A stretch of 64,000 nt of DNA from Tigriopus japonicus (GCA_010645155.1 JAAGOF010000230.1:127734-191733), one strand, 5' to 3'. Counted from the first letter of the stretch, positions 9,860 through 20,974 are shown. The notes: generated from the letters alone by a model not told the origin. Translations and numbers: made by a program.

Positions 9860-10695
9860 CTGTAATAAAGTTCAGGTTATATAGAATACAAAAATATGTA
9901 TACATCGGATCTAAGCCATATAATATTTGTAGGAGAAACGTAAGTATTACGATTAACCGAGAATGACTGATCAATGAAATTACAAGGTCGGGACAGAAAT
10001 GGAAACGAATTTCTCCGGTTTAGCCACATCCAACAATTAATTGCTCAATTTAAACGTCAAAGTTGCTTTCTCCGCCATTCTGTATCTCGGAAAAAGATAT
10101 ACTCCATTTAATTATCGGCCCTTCAATCTGTCATTGCCTTTCCAAACTCTTTTATATTTGTAAAATAATTACCATATATTTTGCCACCACTAGACTCTCA
10201 AATAGTATTTTATAATGCATTGTTATTTTTCCCCGTTAGGGTAAGGGATTTTGTCCCATTATGAGCCATGTTGCCATGAAATTGACGTCGGGTGTAAAAT
10301 AATTGCACCCATTAATGTCATACTTTTCACCCTTGAGATATCATCAACCACGTCAATATCATGTCTTTTCATCCACATGGAACATTTCATTTTTATCGGT
10401 TGAGTTCGCTGATCCCGAGTTTTTCGCCGTGTCAAGCAGAATCCAATCCAAAAATATCCGGCCCATCTCGAAATCTATAATCATCTCCAGAACGACCCAA
10501 ACTCCTTTATCTCTCTTTGATCTAATGCTTCATCTTGGTCGTGTCTAAAAGCGTTCAATCGCCGACCACAGAAAATAATCCATCACATTCTGAAGCCAGC
10601 CTGGCTAAAACCCTTTTGTTTGCTTTACATTTCCGAATACCCTTGGCCAAAACGAGTCCGGGCTCTTGAGAAGTTGGGGGATGCGGGATATTTAC
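9860..10695 (-). other. Predicted 5'UTR intron of lolal
   Basis: On the minus strand TTTCAG|GTAAAT at 10696/10695 is a strong donor and TTTATTACAG at 9860 a strong acceptor. The interval is AT-rich with no coding signal. The inference rests on splice consensus only. Confidence 0.5.
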
Positions 10696-10840
10696 CTGAA
10701 ACGGGAACGAAGGCCGTCGAAAGGGGGAAATCCGGGTGGTGGAACGACGAACGCACTCGAAACGGAGACGATTTTCGGTTTGTAATGTCTTTCGTTTTGT
10801 GGCTGTTCTCTGTTGCCAAGCTTGTTACTGGCTTGGTTTG
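10696..10840 (-). other. Predicted 5'UTR exon and promoter region of lolal
   Basis: The sequence upstream of the donor is richer in GC and CpG than its surroundings (about 10640-10960), as expected of a housekeeping-type promoter and leader exon. The 5' end is not determinable by eye, and no TATA box is evident. Confidence 0.4.
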
Positions 10841-10960
10841 ACGACGAGGCTGGCTGATTTCATAGGGAGGCCGATCACTCGCGGGCTAACAAACAGGGCC
10901 ATTTCAGCCGGCATTTCCGGCCGGCTAGGTGGTCCAGAAGGCAGGGTGACTGAAGAAGGC

Positions 10961-12138
10961 TTGATGTGTTTTATTTACTTGCAAACGTTAAATCCAAATC
11001 CAGTCTACAAAAGTTTTCTCAGTTCGCACAAGGTTGCCGATTTATTTTCGAGATTGAGATTTCTTGTGATTGAACCACATCAGACTCTACAATGCCTTCA
11101 ACCTATCTTTTATCCTGTTATTTTTTGTTCCGTTTCCTGATGGATGGTTTTTAGGTTTCAGTCAAGGGCGATCAAAGGCAATTTTAATTGTTAGCTTGTT
11201 TTTCAAAGAAATCCGAAGGCTGATAGAAGAGACCGCGAAAAGCAAAAAAATGTAGAATTTGGTGTTGGGAGTTCTTTATTCTAGAAATGGGTATCAGCTC
11301 ACTTCATTTTTTTTTCGAAGCTAACTCTGTCGGGTGGCTCAAAATTCAAACTTCGTTTGTTTTTCCAATAATGGCAGTGATTTACCTGTCCAAATGTAGA
11401 CTTTACAGTGTTTGATAAACTGAAGTTGTGCATGAATTTGTCGAATTCAAACCCTCAAAATTTGGTGATTTCCATCGTGGATCTTGTTCAATCTGGAAGA
11501 AGAAGTGCTTGCTAAGCGTGAGAATCAATTTTTCATTCACCTTTATTCGAATTCATCCTGAAAACTCTTAAAGCATTCGACGAGATCGAGGGATGTCCTC
11601 ATGGAAACTTTGGTCACACTTGCTGTGATGTGATGGCCTGAAGGCAATGGACGCCAACGATATTATTAATACCGTCATTCTGGACCGGCTGGTGTGACAG
11701 CAATTCATACGCAAAATTGCGAATTATGGTAGCGAAGCATACATGTTTGTGGGCCATTATACGGATTGTCGATTAAAAATGGATCATTTACTTCTCATCA
11801 GGCAGGTAAACATTCCCAATTTCAACCGGAACTTTTGCTTTAGGAGAGAACTACTTTCTGTTTATTTGGCGGTAATTTTCAAAAGGGTTTGAGGCGGGAG
11901 AGTTTTTGAAGTGTGATTTTTTTGTTTCGGTTGGTTGTCGTTTTTTTTAGTACTGCTACAAGGAATTTGATTTCCTGTGAAAAAATTTCATTAGAAAAAT
12001 AATGTAAGTAACTAATACTTATACGTAATTTGGTCTACCAAAGAGTTACTGTTTGCAGATCTATACAACCTTACAATAGTGGGTTGATCAGGAATAGTAT
12101 TTAAAAATTTGTCTTATCCTGCTTTAAATGCTGTTAGA
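10961..12138. other. No gene recognised; decayed repeat near 11590-11990
   Basis: 11620-11990 shares scattered words with 890-1360 (TGTGATGTGATG and a block around CTGCTACAAGGAATTTGATTTCCTGT). It looks like a badly decayed transposon. The rest holds nothing recognisable. Confidence 0.35.
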
Positions 12139-12146
12139 CTTTAGAG

Positions 12147-12394
12147 CAGGGGTCGGCAACCATTTTTGGGTCAAGGCCCACGAAATTCGATTTGGGTTGT
12201 CTGGGGCCCACCAAACAGGCATTGGTAGGTTTAGGGGCCCACAAATTAGCGATCAAAGAGCTTTGGGCCCACCAATACAGTTCTATGGATGGCTCTCGGG
12301 CCCACTATTTGGACTTTCTCCATAGCTCCTGGGCCCACCAACGACCACCCTTGGGCCCACATTTGGGCCGCGGCCCACCGGTTGCCGACCCCTT
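12147..12394. mobile_element. Family C hAT MITE, copy 1
   Basis: The 248-bp element starts CAGGGGTCGGCAACC and ends GGTTGCCGACCCCTT. It is flanked by CTTTAGAG (12139-12146) and CTTTTGAG (12395-12402), an 8-bp target duplication with one mismatch. The interior is a run of GGGCCCAC-type words. The 8-bp duplication and CAGGG ends are typical of hAT elements. It has no coding capacity. Confidence 0.88.
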
Positions 12395-12439
12395 CTTTTG
12401 AGTATCAGCTCCTACATATTCCCGACGAAGACTAATAAG

Positions 12440-13378
12440 TAGAGCCCGGGAAAAAATGTTGGAAAAACGTCCAAAAAATGTCAGGAAAAAGGGCAAAAAA
12501 TGTTGAAATATAGAGCAAAAAGTTAAAAAAAATTGAAATTTAGGGCAAAAAAATGTAGGACAAAACGCAAAAAATAACAGTGTTTTATTGCTTTGAAGCA
12601 CCTCAGTTTTGACCAATTTCTGATATCAGAAAGCATCATTGTAAAAATTTAATGGCGGGAAAAAGGACCACTATCTTACGCTGCAACTTTGCTGCGAAGT
12701 GATGTTTGCTATCAAACACCTTTTTCTATCGTCTTTTGGCAATTTCGTTCAAAATCACCGAAGAACTGTACCGTTTTAAGGGCCTTCTTGGGCTACGCGA
12801 CAGTTAAAGTTTGCGTCCTGTGGTGAGGGGTTCCTGCTTGAGAAGACTACTTAACACAGTGTGACCAGACATCTGAAGGAAATAGTGCCGTCAAAACAGT
12901 TCATGTTTTAGGTCAGATAGCACATTCAGACTCGTTGAAAGGCAATAGATATTAAACCCTGAGTAAATAATGGTAATAGTGCCAACTTAAAACATACTTT
13001 ACTCTACACATAGCTTCTAAGCCCATGTAAAATAATCACGAAAACAAGGGCCACGAAGTTTCTGATTTGAACTTTTTCACAACTTTTTTGACAAAAAGAA
13101 ACTTTAAGGGCACTTTTTCCCCTTTCCAAAGATTGGAAAAAATTGGCATCGTAAAATGTGAAATTGAAGAAATTGAACAATGACAATTTTAGCGGAAAAT
13201 TTTGGTAAGAAATTTCAAGTCTTCATTTCATTAATTGGTCTCTCAGAACCGGTTTTGGGAGGAAAATTTTGGTAAGAAATTTCAAGTCTTCATTTCATTA
13301 ATTGGTCTCTCAGAACCGGTTTTGGGAGGACATTTTTGGGCAAAAAGTACACAAAATGTTATTTTTTCCCTAGCCCTA
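12440..13378. mobile_element. Family B hAT MITE, copy 1
   Basis: The 939-bp element starts TAGAGCCCGGGAAAAAATG and ends TTTTTTCCCTAGCCCTA. Both sides carry the perfect 8-bp duplication CTAATAAG (12432-12439 and 13379-13386). Subterminal GGCAAAAAATGTTGAAAT-type words repeat several times near the left end. The interior matches 1852-2400 in reverse and 17976-18764 directly. No transposase is present. Confidence 0.9.
13194..13327. repeat. Two identical 67-bp tandem copies inside family B copy 1
   Basis: The 67-bp unit starting GGAAAATTTTGGTAAGAAAT occurs at 13194-13260 and again at 13261-13327 without a visible difference. The sister element at 17976 has only one. The duplication is therefore recent, or an assembly artefact. 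Confidence 0.9.
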
Positions 13379-13386
13379 CTAATAAG

Positions 13387-13714
13387 CAAAAGATTGAACA
13401 ATGAAGGGGCTCGATAAAGAAGAGAGGAGGACTTCATTGTTCGAACTAACCTGGATTCCTTGGGATTTGGAGTTGCTCTCTGAGCCAGGGATGGCAAATT
13501 TTGAATTTTACTGAATTTCTGCCATTTTCTGCCACCAAGTGGCAGAAAATGGCAGAAAATGGTAAAGAATGGACGCTAATGGACAAAAGTAGGTTTAGAT
13601 TGATGTTCAACTTCAAATCTGCGTTTGTAGAATGAGATTAAAAGAGTCAAATGTAATTAAAATTTTCACAAATACTTTAGAGTGACAAAAATTAACACAA
13701 AATTTATAATAAAA
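13387..13714. other. Mixed repeat remnants
   Basis: 13387-13430 matches the reverse complement of about 16705-16745 (CAAAAGATT(G/A)AACAATGAA). From 13493, CAGGGATGGCAAATTTTG looks like a hAT terminus and is followed by a short palindrome around TTTTCTGCCACCAAGTGGCAGAAAA. No right partner is found. Confidence 0.35.
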
Positions 13715-14011
13715 AAACATCATTGTTGGTGCTAAACCCCGACTGACAATTAAATTATTACTTTGCCTTAAGCTTTGGCATTCTACTTTCTTGAAGTTAC
13801 TTTTTCTTGGAAAATTGAAAACAACGCTTAAAGAGCTTAAAATGCAAGAAAATTCAAGTTTTTGACCGATTAAACGAGAAAAGGAGAATGAAATTGCCTG
13901 ATTAGATCAAAAAGACAAAAAAGTCCAAATTAGACAGAAAAAAATTCGCGATTCGGTAAAAAGGACAAAAAAATGAGAAGAGACGAAATTTGTCTAAAGT
14001 TCCTGTCCCTA
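13715..14011. mobile_element. Family A hAT element, 3' fragment
   Basis: The segment aligns with the right part of family A (19145-19378), including GGTGC(T/A)AAACC, GAAAACAACGC and the A-rich GACAAAAAAG words. It ends at the terminus AGTTCCTGTCCCTA. The left half is missing or replaced. Confidence 0.7.
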
Positions 14012-14413
14012 GTGATAATAATTCAGGCTGAGATAAGAACTTCAATCAAAATTGAAGTTCTTATTCAATACGACAAAACTTTATGTGAAGTAATGAAAAA
14101 CCGCTATGATATACTTTATCATATTTCAAATTGATTTTATAATTATCATATTGAAAAAAAATATTTATCTTGCACTTCCAAGTCACTTAAATAATACATC
14201 GTGTTGAAATCGGATATAAGAATAAGATTATCCCTATTTTCTAGAATGCTTGATGTTATCATATGGTTTATTAATTAATAGCATAATTAATGAAACGAAC
14301 TAATTGATGATTTGTGTCCCAGGAAGCATTTGTTTCAACTGTTTGTAAAGCCCCAATATCATTTTTTTGAAAGAAAACGAAAATTACTTCTTTGAGACTA
14401 GAATAGCTATTTC
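14012..14413. other. No recognisable feature
   Basis: This is very AT-rich unassigned sequence between two mobile elements. Confidence 0.4.
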
Positions 14414-14752
14414 TTTTACCCGGGTTACATTCTACCAGGGCCTGAGTAAGAGGAGAGGAGGAGAGAAAGTTGGTTGAGGGTAACTCGGAACCACTTAGTC
14501 AACCAGATTCTCTTCCAATTGAGTTGTTGCCACCTCGGGAAGGTGGTGCAAGTGTCAGAGGTGGAGGTGTAGGAGCGGCCTGCTCCTCTTCCTCGCTCCA
14601 CCGACGCCTCTGGCACTTGCCCACCTGACCTAGGTGGCAACAGCTCAAGAGGCAAGAAATCTGGTTGACTTGGTGGTTTAGAGTTGCCCGAAATTAACTT
14701 GCTCTATGATTCAACTCTTTCTCAGGCCCAAGTAGAAAGAACCCACGTAAAA
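14414..14752. mobile_element. Foldback MITE (hairpin of ~165-bp arms)
   Basis: The whole 339 bp is one imperfect palindrome centred near 14580. The left end TTTTACCCGGGTTACATTC pairs with the right end GAAAGAACCCACGTAAAA. Strong inner blocks are AGTCAACCAGAT, GTTGCCACCT and GCAAGTG(T/C)CAGAGG. Almost no loop remains. The overlapping minus-strand open frame of 76 codons is incidental. Confidence 0.8.
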
Positions 14753-15062
14753 GACGCAGTTTTCCATTCCGGTAAGTGAAACCCCCGTGTATTTCATGTT
14801 CTGACGAACCCATACTGAATAATCATGTAGCCACTTTTAAGTAACAATCAGTGTGCTTATAGAACAGGCATTTGACATGGTATGTGAATGCGACTCTAGG
14901 TACAATACTGGTTAAACCAAGGATACCTTGGTTAAACTAGAGCACTTCAGGTTAACAATAGAAATCTAGCGTAAGGCAAAAATATATACATGAACAATAT
15001 TTTTGCAATAAATTGATTTCTTATTGCTGCAATCTTGTACTTGATCTTGCATGTGAGTGGTT
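14753..15062. other. No recognisable feature
   Basis: This is unassigned sequence. A small palindrome (GGTTAAACCAAGGATACCTTGG, 14909-14930) is the only structure noticed. Confidence 0.35.
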
Positions 15063-15705
15063 AACTTCAAGAAGCTCGTCCAGAGCGTACAACTGACCTA
15101 GCTCTACTTGATTGATACTGAACAAGGAGGAGCACTTCTTCCCAAGAACTACTGGTTTATCACAGACATGAAAATTATAGAGAGAGGAATTTTGGACAAT
15201 TAGATGGAAACAATCAGAATTGCATTGAGTTTCCTCTCCACAAGATGATCTCTGTTAAGCATTCAAGTGAAAGGATTCCCACGACTGATTGTGAAAATAT
15301 TTTTACGCTACAGGCCTTATTGATGTCTAAAGGTGGCACGGTAGAGATGGCGATCCTGGTTGGGAAAAGAAAACTTCCTTGCCTCAACTTAGTAGTAATT
15401 GATACACAAGGAAGAAATATTGAAAATGTGCATGTGTTTGTTTGATTCGTGAATTAAGTGGAGAGATCAGTGAATTGTTGTTGTCCTCTATAAGTTGCAT
15501 TGTGAATTGCAAGTGGGAACAAAACAAGAGAAATAACTTGTTTTTTAAATGTTATTCAAGTGACATTTGAATGTTCAAGTGGACGCAGAATAGAAGAGGT
15601 AGGTAGAGCTTCCCTCAATCCAGGACATCTTATTGAGATTAGTTTTTTTTAAATTTTGTCGCACAATGTGGATTATTTCAAACAATGAAAATATGCATAG
15701 CATTT
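15063..15705. repeat. Duplicated block, copy 1
   Basis: This matches 16747-17572 in direct orientation. Shared words include AAGAAGCTCGTCCAGAGC, CTGACCTAGCTCTACTTGAT, GAGTTTCCTCTCCACAAG and, near the end, TTTTGTC(G/A)CACAATGT. The copies differ by many substitutions and small gaps. Neither carries a long intact frame or terminal repeats. Confidence 0.8.
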
Positions 15706-15814
15706 TACATTTTAGCTAATTTGGTTCCTGAAGATGCAAATATGCCCTACATACAAAACTCATAATAAATGAAGTAAACATGAATAAAAAGCCAATATGA
15801 CCAAAAGACAGGGT

Positions 15815-15900
15815 AGGTGAGGCATAGTGTAGCGTGAACTACGTCGGTTTGTTGTTCAGATGGATGGGGTTCGATCCTGGTTGACTGTTACCCTCCAAAC
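15815..15900 (+). mobile_element. tRNA-derived SINE head
   Basis: A tRNA-like module with an A-box-like GGCATAGTGTAGC (15821-15833) is followed about 35 bp on by a B-box GGGTTCGATCC (15868-15878). It does not fold into a clean tRNA. It looks like a SINE of a different family from the one at 8355. Confidence 0.5.
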
Positions 15901-16746
15901 TCTACTCTTTGGAGTAAAAAGTTAGCATTGATCTGCCCGTTCAATGCAAACAACCACCAAACCAATATATGCTATTGGCAACCAAAAAGTAGCAAGTAGT
16001 GGGAATATTCCTTCATGGAACATCCTTAATCATTGATGTGCTGACTCTTTAACAAACAATACCAAAAGACAGCAGAAAGATGACTCATTACAAGGGCCTG
16101 CATTTTGAATTTTTCGACCAAAAATTTGATTTAAACTTAATCAAAGTAAAAAATAGTGATCAAAACCATAAAGTAATTGCCTCCCATTTAGAAAAGAAGG
16201 TAAAAATCTTAATGCTTTGACTTGAAATATGGCAATGAAAAGTTAAAGAGTACATGGTTGAAGCAAAAAAAGGAGCCTTTACCTGTATAATTTTAAGCCG
16301 CAAATTGGGATTAAACTGAGATGCGCTAGCCGTTTTTCTTTAAATAATAAATAGAAATATATTCTAGAATACTGCAGACTCACATTACAGTGAATCCTTT
16401 GACCAGCGTAGAAAAGTTCATAATGTTGCGAGGAGTAATGTTTCAATAGCAATATAGCATTAAGAGTAATGAATTGAAATTAAGGCAGAATCCCACCTTT
16501 TTTTAAATGTTTTCAATAAAAGTTATATGTTAATAATGTAATTAATAAAGTAATAATATTTTAGGTATTTAACTTTATCCCTGGACCTACATTTATGTAA
16601 TACAATAAAAGTAAAGTTGTTCCTCATTGAATTGTGACTCCAAAATGCCATGATGTCTTGGGGTATTTCGATCCAAATGTAAAAAGCCATTCAGAACACC
16701 ATGTCTCCTCTCTTCTTCATCGGGCTCATTCATTGTTTAATCTTTT
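15901..16746. other. No recognisable feature between the duplicated blocks
   Basis: This is AT-rich spacer. 16690-16745 is an inverted match to 13387-13430. Nothing else is recognised. Confidence 0.35.
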
Positions 16747-17572
16747 GACCTCAAGAAGCTCGTCCAGAGCTTGCAACTGACCTAGCTCTACTTGATTGAA
16801 ACTGAAGAAGCAAGAGGAGAGAAGAGGAGCACCTCCTTCCAAGAACTACTGGCTTATCACAGACATGAACATTAAAGGGAGAGGAATTTTGCAGAAATAC
16901 ATGGAAACAGTCAAAGTTTCATTGAGTTTCCTCTCCACAAGCTGATCTCTTTCTCTGTTACGCATTCTGTTACGCATTCAAGTGAAAGGATTCCCACAAC
17001 TGATTGTCCAAATATTTTTACACTACAGGCCTATTTGCTGTTCAAGGGTTGCACGGTAGAGATGGCAATCCTGGCTTGCCTTAACTAGTCGATAAACAAG
17101 GATATATTATGTACAATATTGGACTTGTGCATGTGTGTGTTTGATTCGTGAGTTAAATGGAAAGACCAGTGAATTGGCCTTTGCCGTTATCCTCTGTAAG
17201 TTGCATTGGGAATTGCAAGTGGGAACAAAACGAGAGAAATATTTTTAAAATAAATGTTGTTCAATGTACACTACATTCGAACGCACAAGTGGACGCAAAA
17301 AAGAAGAGGTAGGTAAAGCTTCCATCAATCGTGGACATTTTATTGAGATTAGAAGGCTGCTTTACAGGGACTTCAAACACAACTCTGACCGTGTCTGTCC
17401 TCTTTTCAATTTGATTAGCCTTGCAGGATTATTCTTGGGAACATTTTGAAGAGTAGAATTAAGTGTAGAGATAAATATTTTAACAATGTTTGTTCTCTGT
17501 TTTCTTTAGAGTTTTGCAAATTTTGTCACACAATGTAGAATATTTTAAACAGTAAAAAATTTGCATCGTATT
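16747..17572. repeat. Duplicated block, copy 2
   Basis: This is the second copy of the block at 15063. It carries an extra segment of about 150 bp (near 17354-17505) and several small insertions, including a tandem CTGTTACGCATT doublet near 16957-16980. Confidence 0.8.
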
Positions 17573-17753
17573 GCGGCCAAAAACTTGACTCAATGAAAGT
17601 AATGGAGTAGCTTTTCACGTCAACCTTAAATGAATCTTGAATCGACTATTCGATCAGCTTTATTTTCCCCCCAAAAAATCTAAATATTGCCAATATCCCT
17701 GAAGAGGGATCGTTAAACGACTAGCCTCATTCTACTTTTTCCACTTATACCAC

Positions 17754-19378
17754 TAAGGACAGGAAGTTTAGACGAATAAAACTATCAAATTAGACCAAAA
17801 AAGACAAATATAATTGCCTTATTAGACGAAAAAAGACAAATAAGATTGCCCAATTAAACAAAAGAAAACGAAAAAAAGTTCGAAGAAGACGAAAAAACGA
17901 AGAAAAACTTACTAAAAAGACGTAAAAAATCGAATCAATTTGCCCAAAAAGCGAATGAAACTACTTACTCATAAATAGAGCCCGGGAAAAAATGTTGGAA
18001 AAACATCAAAAAAAATGTCATCAAAATGTCAGGAAAAAGAGCAAAAAATGTTGAAATATAGGGCAAAAAATGTTGAAATTTAGATCAAAAAGAGCAAAAA
18101 AAGTTAAAAATTAGGGCAAAAAGTCAACGAAATGACTACTTAAGACAGTGTGACCAGACCTCTGAAGGAAATAATGCCGTTAAAACTCTAGCTTAAAAAA
18201 CGGGAGATTGCACTTCACATAGCGGGGTGTTTTTATAAGGTAGACGTCAAAACAGTTTATGTTATAAGTCAGATAGCTCATTCATCAGACCCTTTGAAAG
18301 GCAATAGATATTAAAGTCTGAGTAAATAATGGCAACAGTGCCAACTTAAAACATACTTTACTCTACCCATAGCTACATTTAGCCCACGTAAAATAATCAC
18401 GGAAACAAGGGTCACAAAGTTTCTGATGTGAACTTTTTCACAATAACAAAAAGAAACTTTAAGGGCACTTTTTCCCCTCTCCAAAGATTTTAATTGATTG
18501 GCATCGTAAAATGTGAAGCTGAACAATGACAATTTTAGCGGGAAATTTTGGCGGGAAATTTCAATCAAGCCTTCCTTTGATTAATTGGTCCCTCAGAACC
18601 GGTTTTGGGATGACATTTTTGAGCAAAAAGTACAAAAAATGTTAAGAAAATGTTGAAATTTTCCAAAAAAAGTTCAAATAAAATTAAAATGTTATATTCA
18701 CGTAAAATTGGCAAAAAATGTAAAAAAATATTTTTTATGTAAAAAAAAAATTTCCCTAGCCCTACTCATAACTATGATAAAAAAGGAGACAAATTGAGTG
18801 CCTGTACAGACCGAAAAAGACGTTTAAACTGCTTTTACTGAACAGACAAAATGTATCTCCTTATTGACGGAAAAAATTGTCTACTTGTGCAAAAACGGCA
18901 AAATCTAGAAAATTTAAAACAGGAATAACCTAATGGGCAAGAATTATTCAGTGGTACATATGTCAAGTAAAAACAAAAGTTAGAAAATGCCTCCTTTAAG
19001 GAGAGTATACAGTAGAGTTATACATAATGTGAGAATTACAGATACATCAATTGTTCTCATGGCCAGAAAGCTTTTTAAACCCAACAGTAATCTTTCTTTT
19101 CCGTGTCTGGCGGGCAATGCTACGAGTCCAAGTTGATTTTTAAGTGTGGATTTTTTTTGTTGGTGCAAAACCGGAATTGACAATCAATCAATTTATTTCC
19201 TTGGCTGAAGCTTTGACGTTGAACTTTCTTCGAAGTTATTTTTTGCGTGGAAATTAGAAAACAACGCGTAAAGAGCTTGAAAAAGACGAATAATATGCAA
19301 ATAAGACGAAAAAAAATTCGCGACGAATAAAGGCTCAGAAGACGAATAGTTTTTTTTCGTTTCAAGTTCCTGTCCCTA
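17754..19378. mobile_element. Family A hAT element, copy with nested family B
   Basis: The left end TAAGGACAGGAAGTTTAGACG and right end AGTTCCTGTCCCTA match the other family A copies. The arrays of GACGAAAAAA/GACAAATA words lie inside both ends. The right flank CTTATCAT (19379-19386) resembles the left flank CTTATACCAC with a 2-bp insertion, so the target duplication is only approximate. Without the nested element at 17976-18764 it would be about 830 bp, the normal family length. Confidence 0.82.
17976..18764. mobile_element. Family B hAT MITE, copy 2 (nested in family A)
   Basis: The left end TAGAGCCCGGGAAAAAATG and right end TTTCCCTAGCCCTA are the same as at 12440-13378. Flanks CTCATAAA (17968-17975) and CTCATAAC (18765-18772) form a near-perfect 8-bp duplication. 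It lies inside family A sequence, so it inserted later. Confidence 0.88.
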
Positions 19379-19388
19379 CTTATCATGC

Positions 19389-20036
19389 TCACTTCTCCCG
19401 CTTCCTTCTCGCACTTACTTCTCGCACTTACTTCTCCCGCTTACTTCTCCCACTTACTTCTACTACTTACTTCTCCCACTTACTTCTCCCACTTTCTTCT
19501 CCCACTTACTTCTCCCACTTACTTCTCCCACTTACTTCTCCCACTTACTTCTCCCACTTACTTCTCCCACTTACTTCTCCCACTTACTTCTCCCACTTAC
19601 TTCTCCCACTTACTTCTCCCACTTACTTCTCCCACTTACTTCTCCCACTTACTTCTCCCACTTACTTCTCCCACTTACTTCTCCCACTTACTTCTCCCAC
19701 TTACTTCTCCCACTTACTTCTCCCACTTACTTCTCCCACTTACTTCTCCCACTTACTTCTCCCACTTACTTCTCCCACTTACTTCTCCCACTTACTTCTC
19801 CCACTTACTTCTCCCACTTACTTCTCCCACTTACTTCTCCCACTTACTTCTCCCACTTACTTCTCCCACTTACTTCTCCCACTTACTTCTCCCACTTACT
19901 TCTCCCACTTACTTCTCCCACTTACTTCTCCCACTTACTTCTCCCACTTACTTCTCCCACTTACTTCTCCCACTTACTTCTCCCACTTACTTCTCCCACT
20001 TACTTCTCCCACTTACTTCTCCCGCTTACTTCTCCC
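19389..20036. repeat. 13-bp minisatellite, about 50 units
   Basis: The unit is TTCTCCCACTTAC repeated head to tail. The first ten or so units and the last few carry variants (TTCTCGCACTTAC, TTCTCCCGCTTAC). From about 19500 to 20015 roughly 40 units appear identical. Three units equal 13 codons, so the 283-codon open frame across it is an artefact. It abuts the right flank of the family A element. Confidence 0.97.
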
Positions 20037-20762
20037 CACCCAAAACCCCCTGTTCCCACATGGGCCCCGTAAAGCTTGTTGTCACTAATATTTTCCCGGT
20101 AGAAAATGCTACATTCTCCCAGGGGAGGGTAAGAATCCAGAACCAAAAGAAAGTACTGCTTATACCAGGGGGTTCCACTTTCCGTAACGGAAATTTACTT
20201 CCATGTCTTCAGCTGTGTTCCAAACGCAAAATCTGAGTCAAACGTTTACTCAAAGACCATTAGTCTGATTTGATTCTGGGGCATTGTAAATGTTCTTTTA
20301 TTTTGAAGTTAATGCTACCCATTGCCTAGGGTTAAACTAGCTAAAGAGCGCGTTTTTATGACATCGTTGATGTGTTGCGAAAATTCAAATAGATGTTAAA
20401 AAATGCAAAATAAACAAAAACTCATTAACAATTCTATTAAACCTTTGCTCTGGCATTCAAAAGGCGCAAGTTGGGCTCAAAATATCAGCAGACTTGAAAT
20501 CACATTTCCATTGGACAAATGACTGGGAACTTAGATGATTATATAAGCCTTCGTTCCACGACACTCTTTCTATAGAAGTTTGAGACAAACTTGGAAGTCA
20601 CAGGTTCACTCTGTCCTCTGGCTTGTAAAGCGGCTCTCTACAAGGAATTGCGAAGTTGTACTTCTATAAACGTGTAACTTTTTTAACTAACAAAAGCTCT
20701 TGCTTACGTTAACATGTCACCTGCTCTTTTTTATGAAAAAAATATAATATAAGTTTTTTTAG
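20037..20762. other. Glutamate receptor intron or upstream sequence
   Basis: No pore or M3 exon (an SYTANLAAFL-type motif is expected just before 20763) can be read here. The stretch ends in a T-rich tract and the acceptor TTTTTTTAG. Confidence 0.5.
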
Positions 20763-20916
20763 ACTGTGGAAACACTGGAAAAGCCGATTGACTCGGCAGA
20801 AGATTTGGCAGCGCAGACCGAAATTAAATATGGAGTATTAGAAGGAGGTTCCACGGAAAGTTTCTTTCGAAACGCGGAACTTGAGCCATTCAAAACAATG
20901 TGGAAATTTATGGATA
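20763..20916 (+). CDS. Kainate-type glutamate receptor, exon encoding start of S2
   Basis: This is the first visible coding exon of a ligand-gated glutamate receptor channel (cation channel of the synaptic membrane). It starts after TTTTTTTAG in phase 0 and ends at ATGGATA|GTAAGT. The peptide opens TVETLEKPIDSAEDLAAQTE and continues IKYGVLEGGSTESFFRNAEL. Family members place the TVE stretch directly after the M3 gate helix. The GST within GGSTESFF is the S2 loop that contacts the glutamate gamma-carboxylate in AMPA/kainate receptors. Exons for the amino-terminal domain, S1, M1, pore loop and M3 should lie upstream but none was found in 1-20762. The gene is therefore partial in this window, separated by a very long intron or by an assembly break. 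Confidence 0.93.
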
Positions 20917-20974
20917 GTAAGTAGCAAAAAATAATTGTTCACAAAAAAAGTGGTTGCATTTTGTTTTTTCTTAG

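Noticed and set aside
19385..20236. 283-codon open frame with LTSPTYFSHLLLP repeats
   Set aside because: The 13-bp minisatellite is open in several frames because three units make 13 codons. There is no splice or start context and the tail is unrelated.
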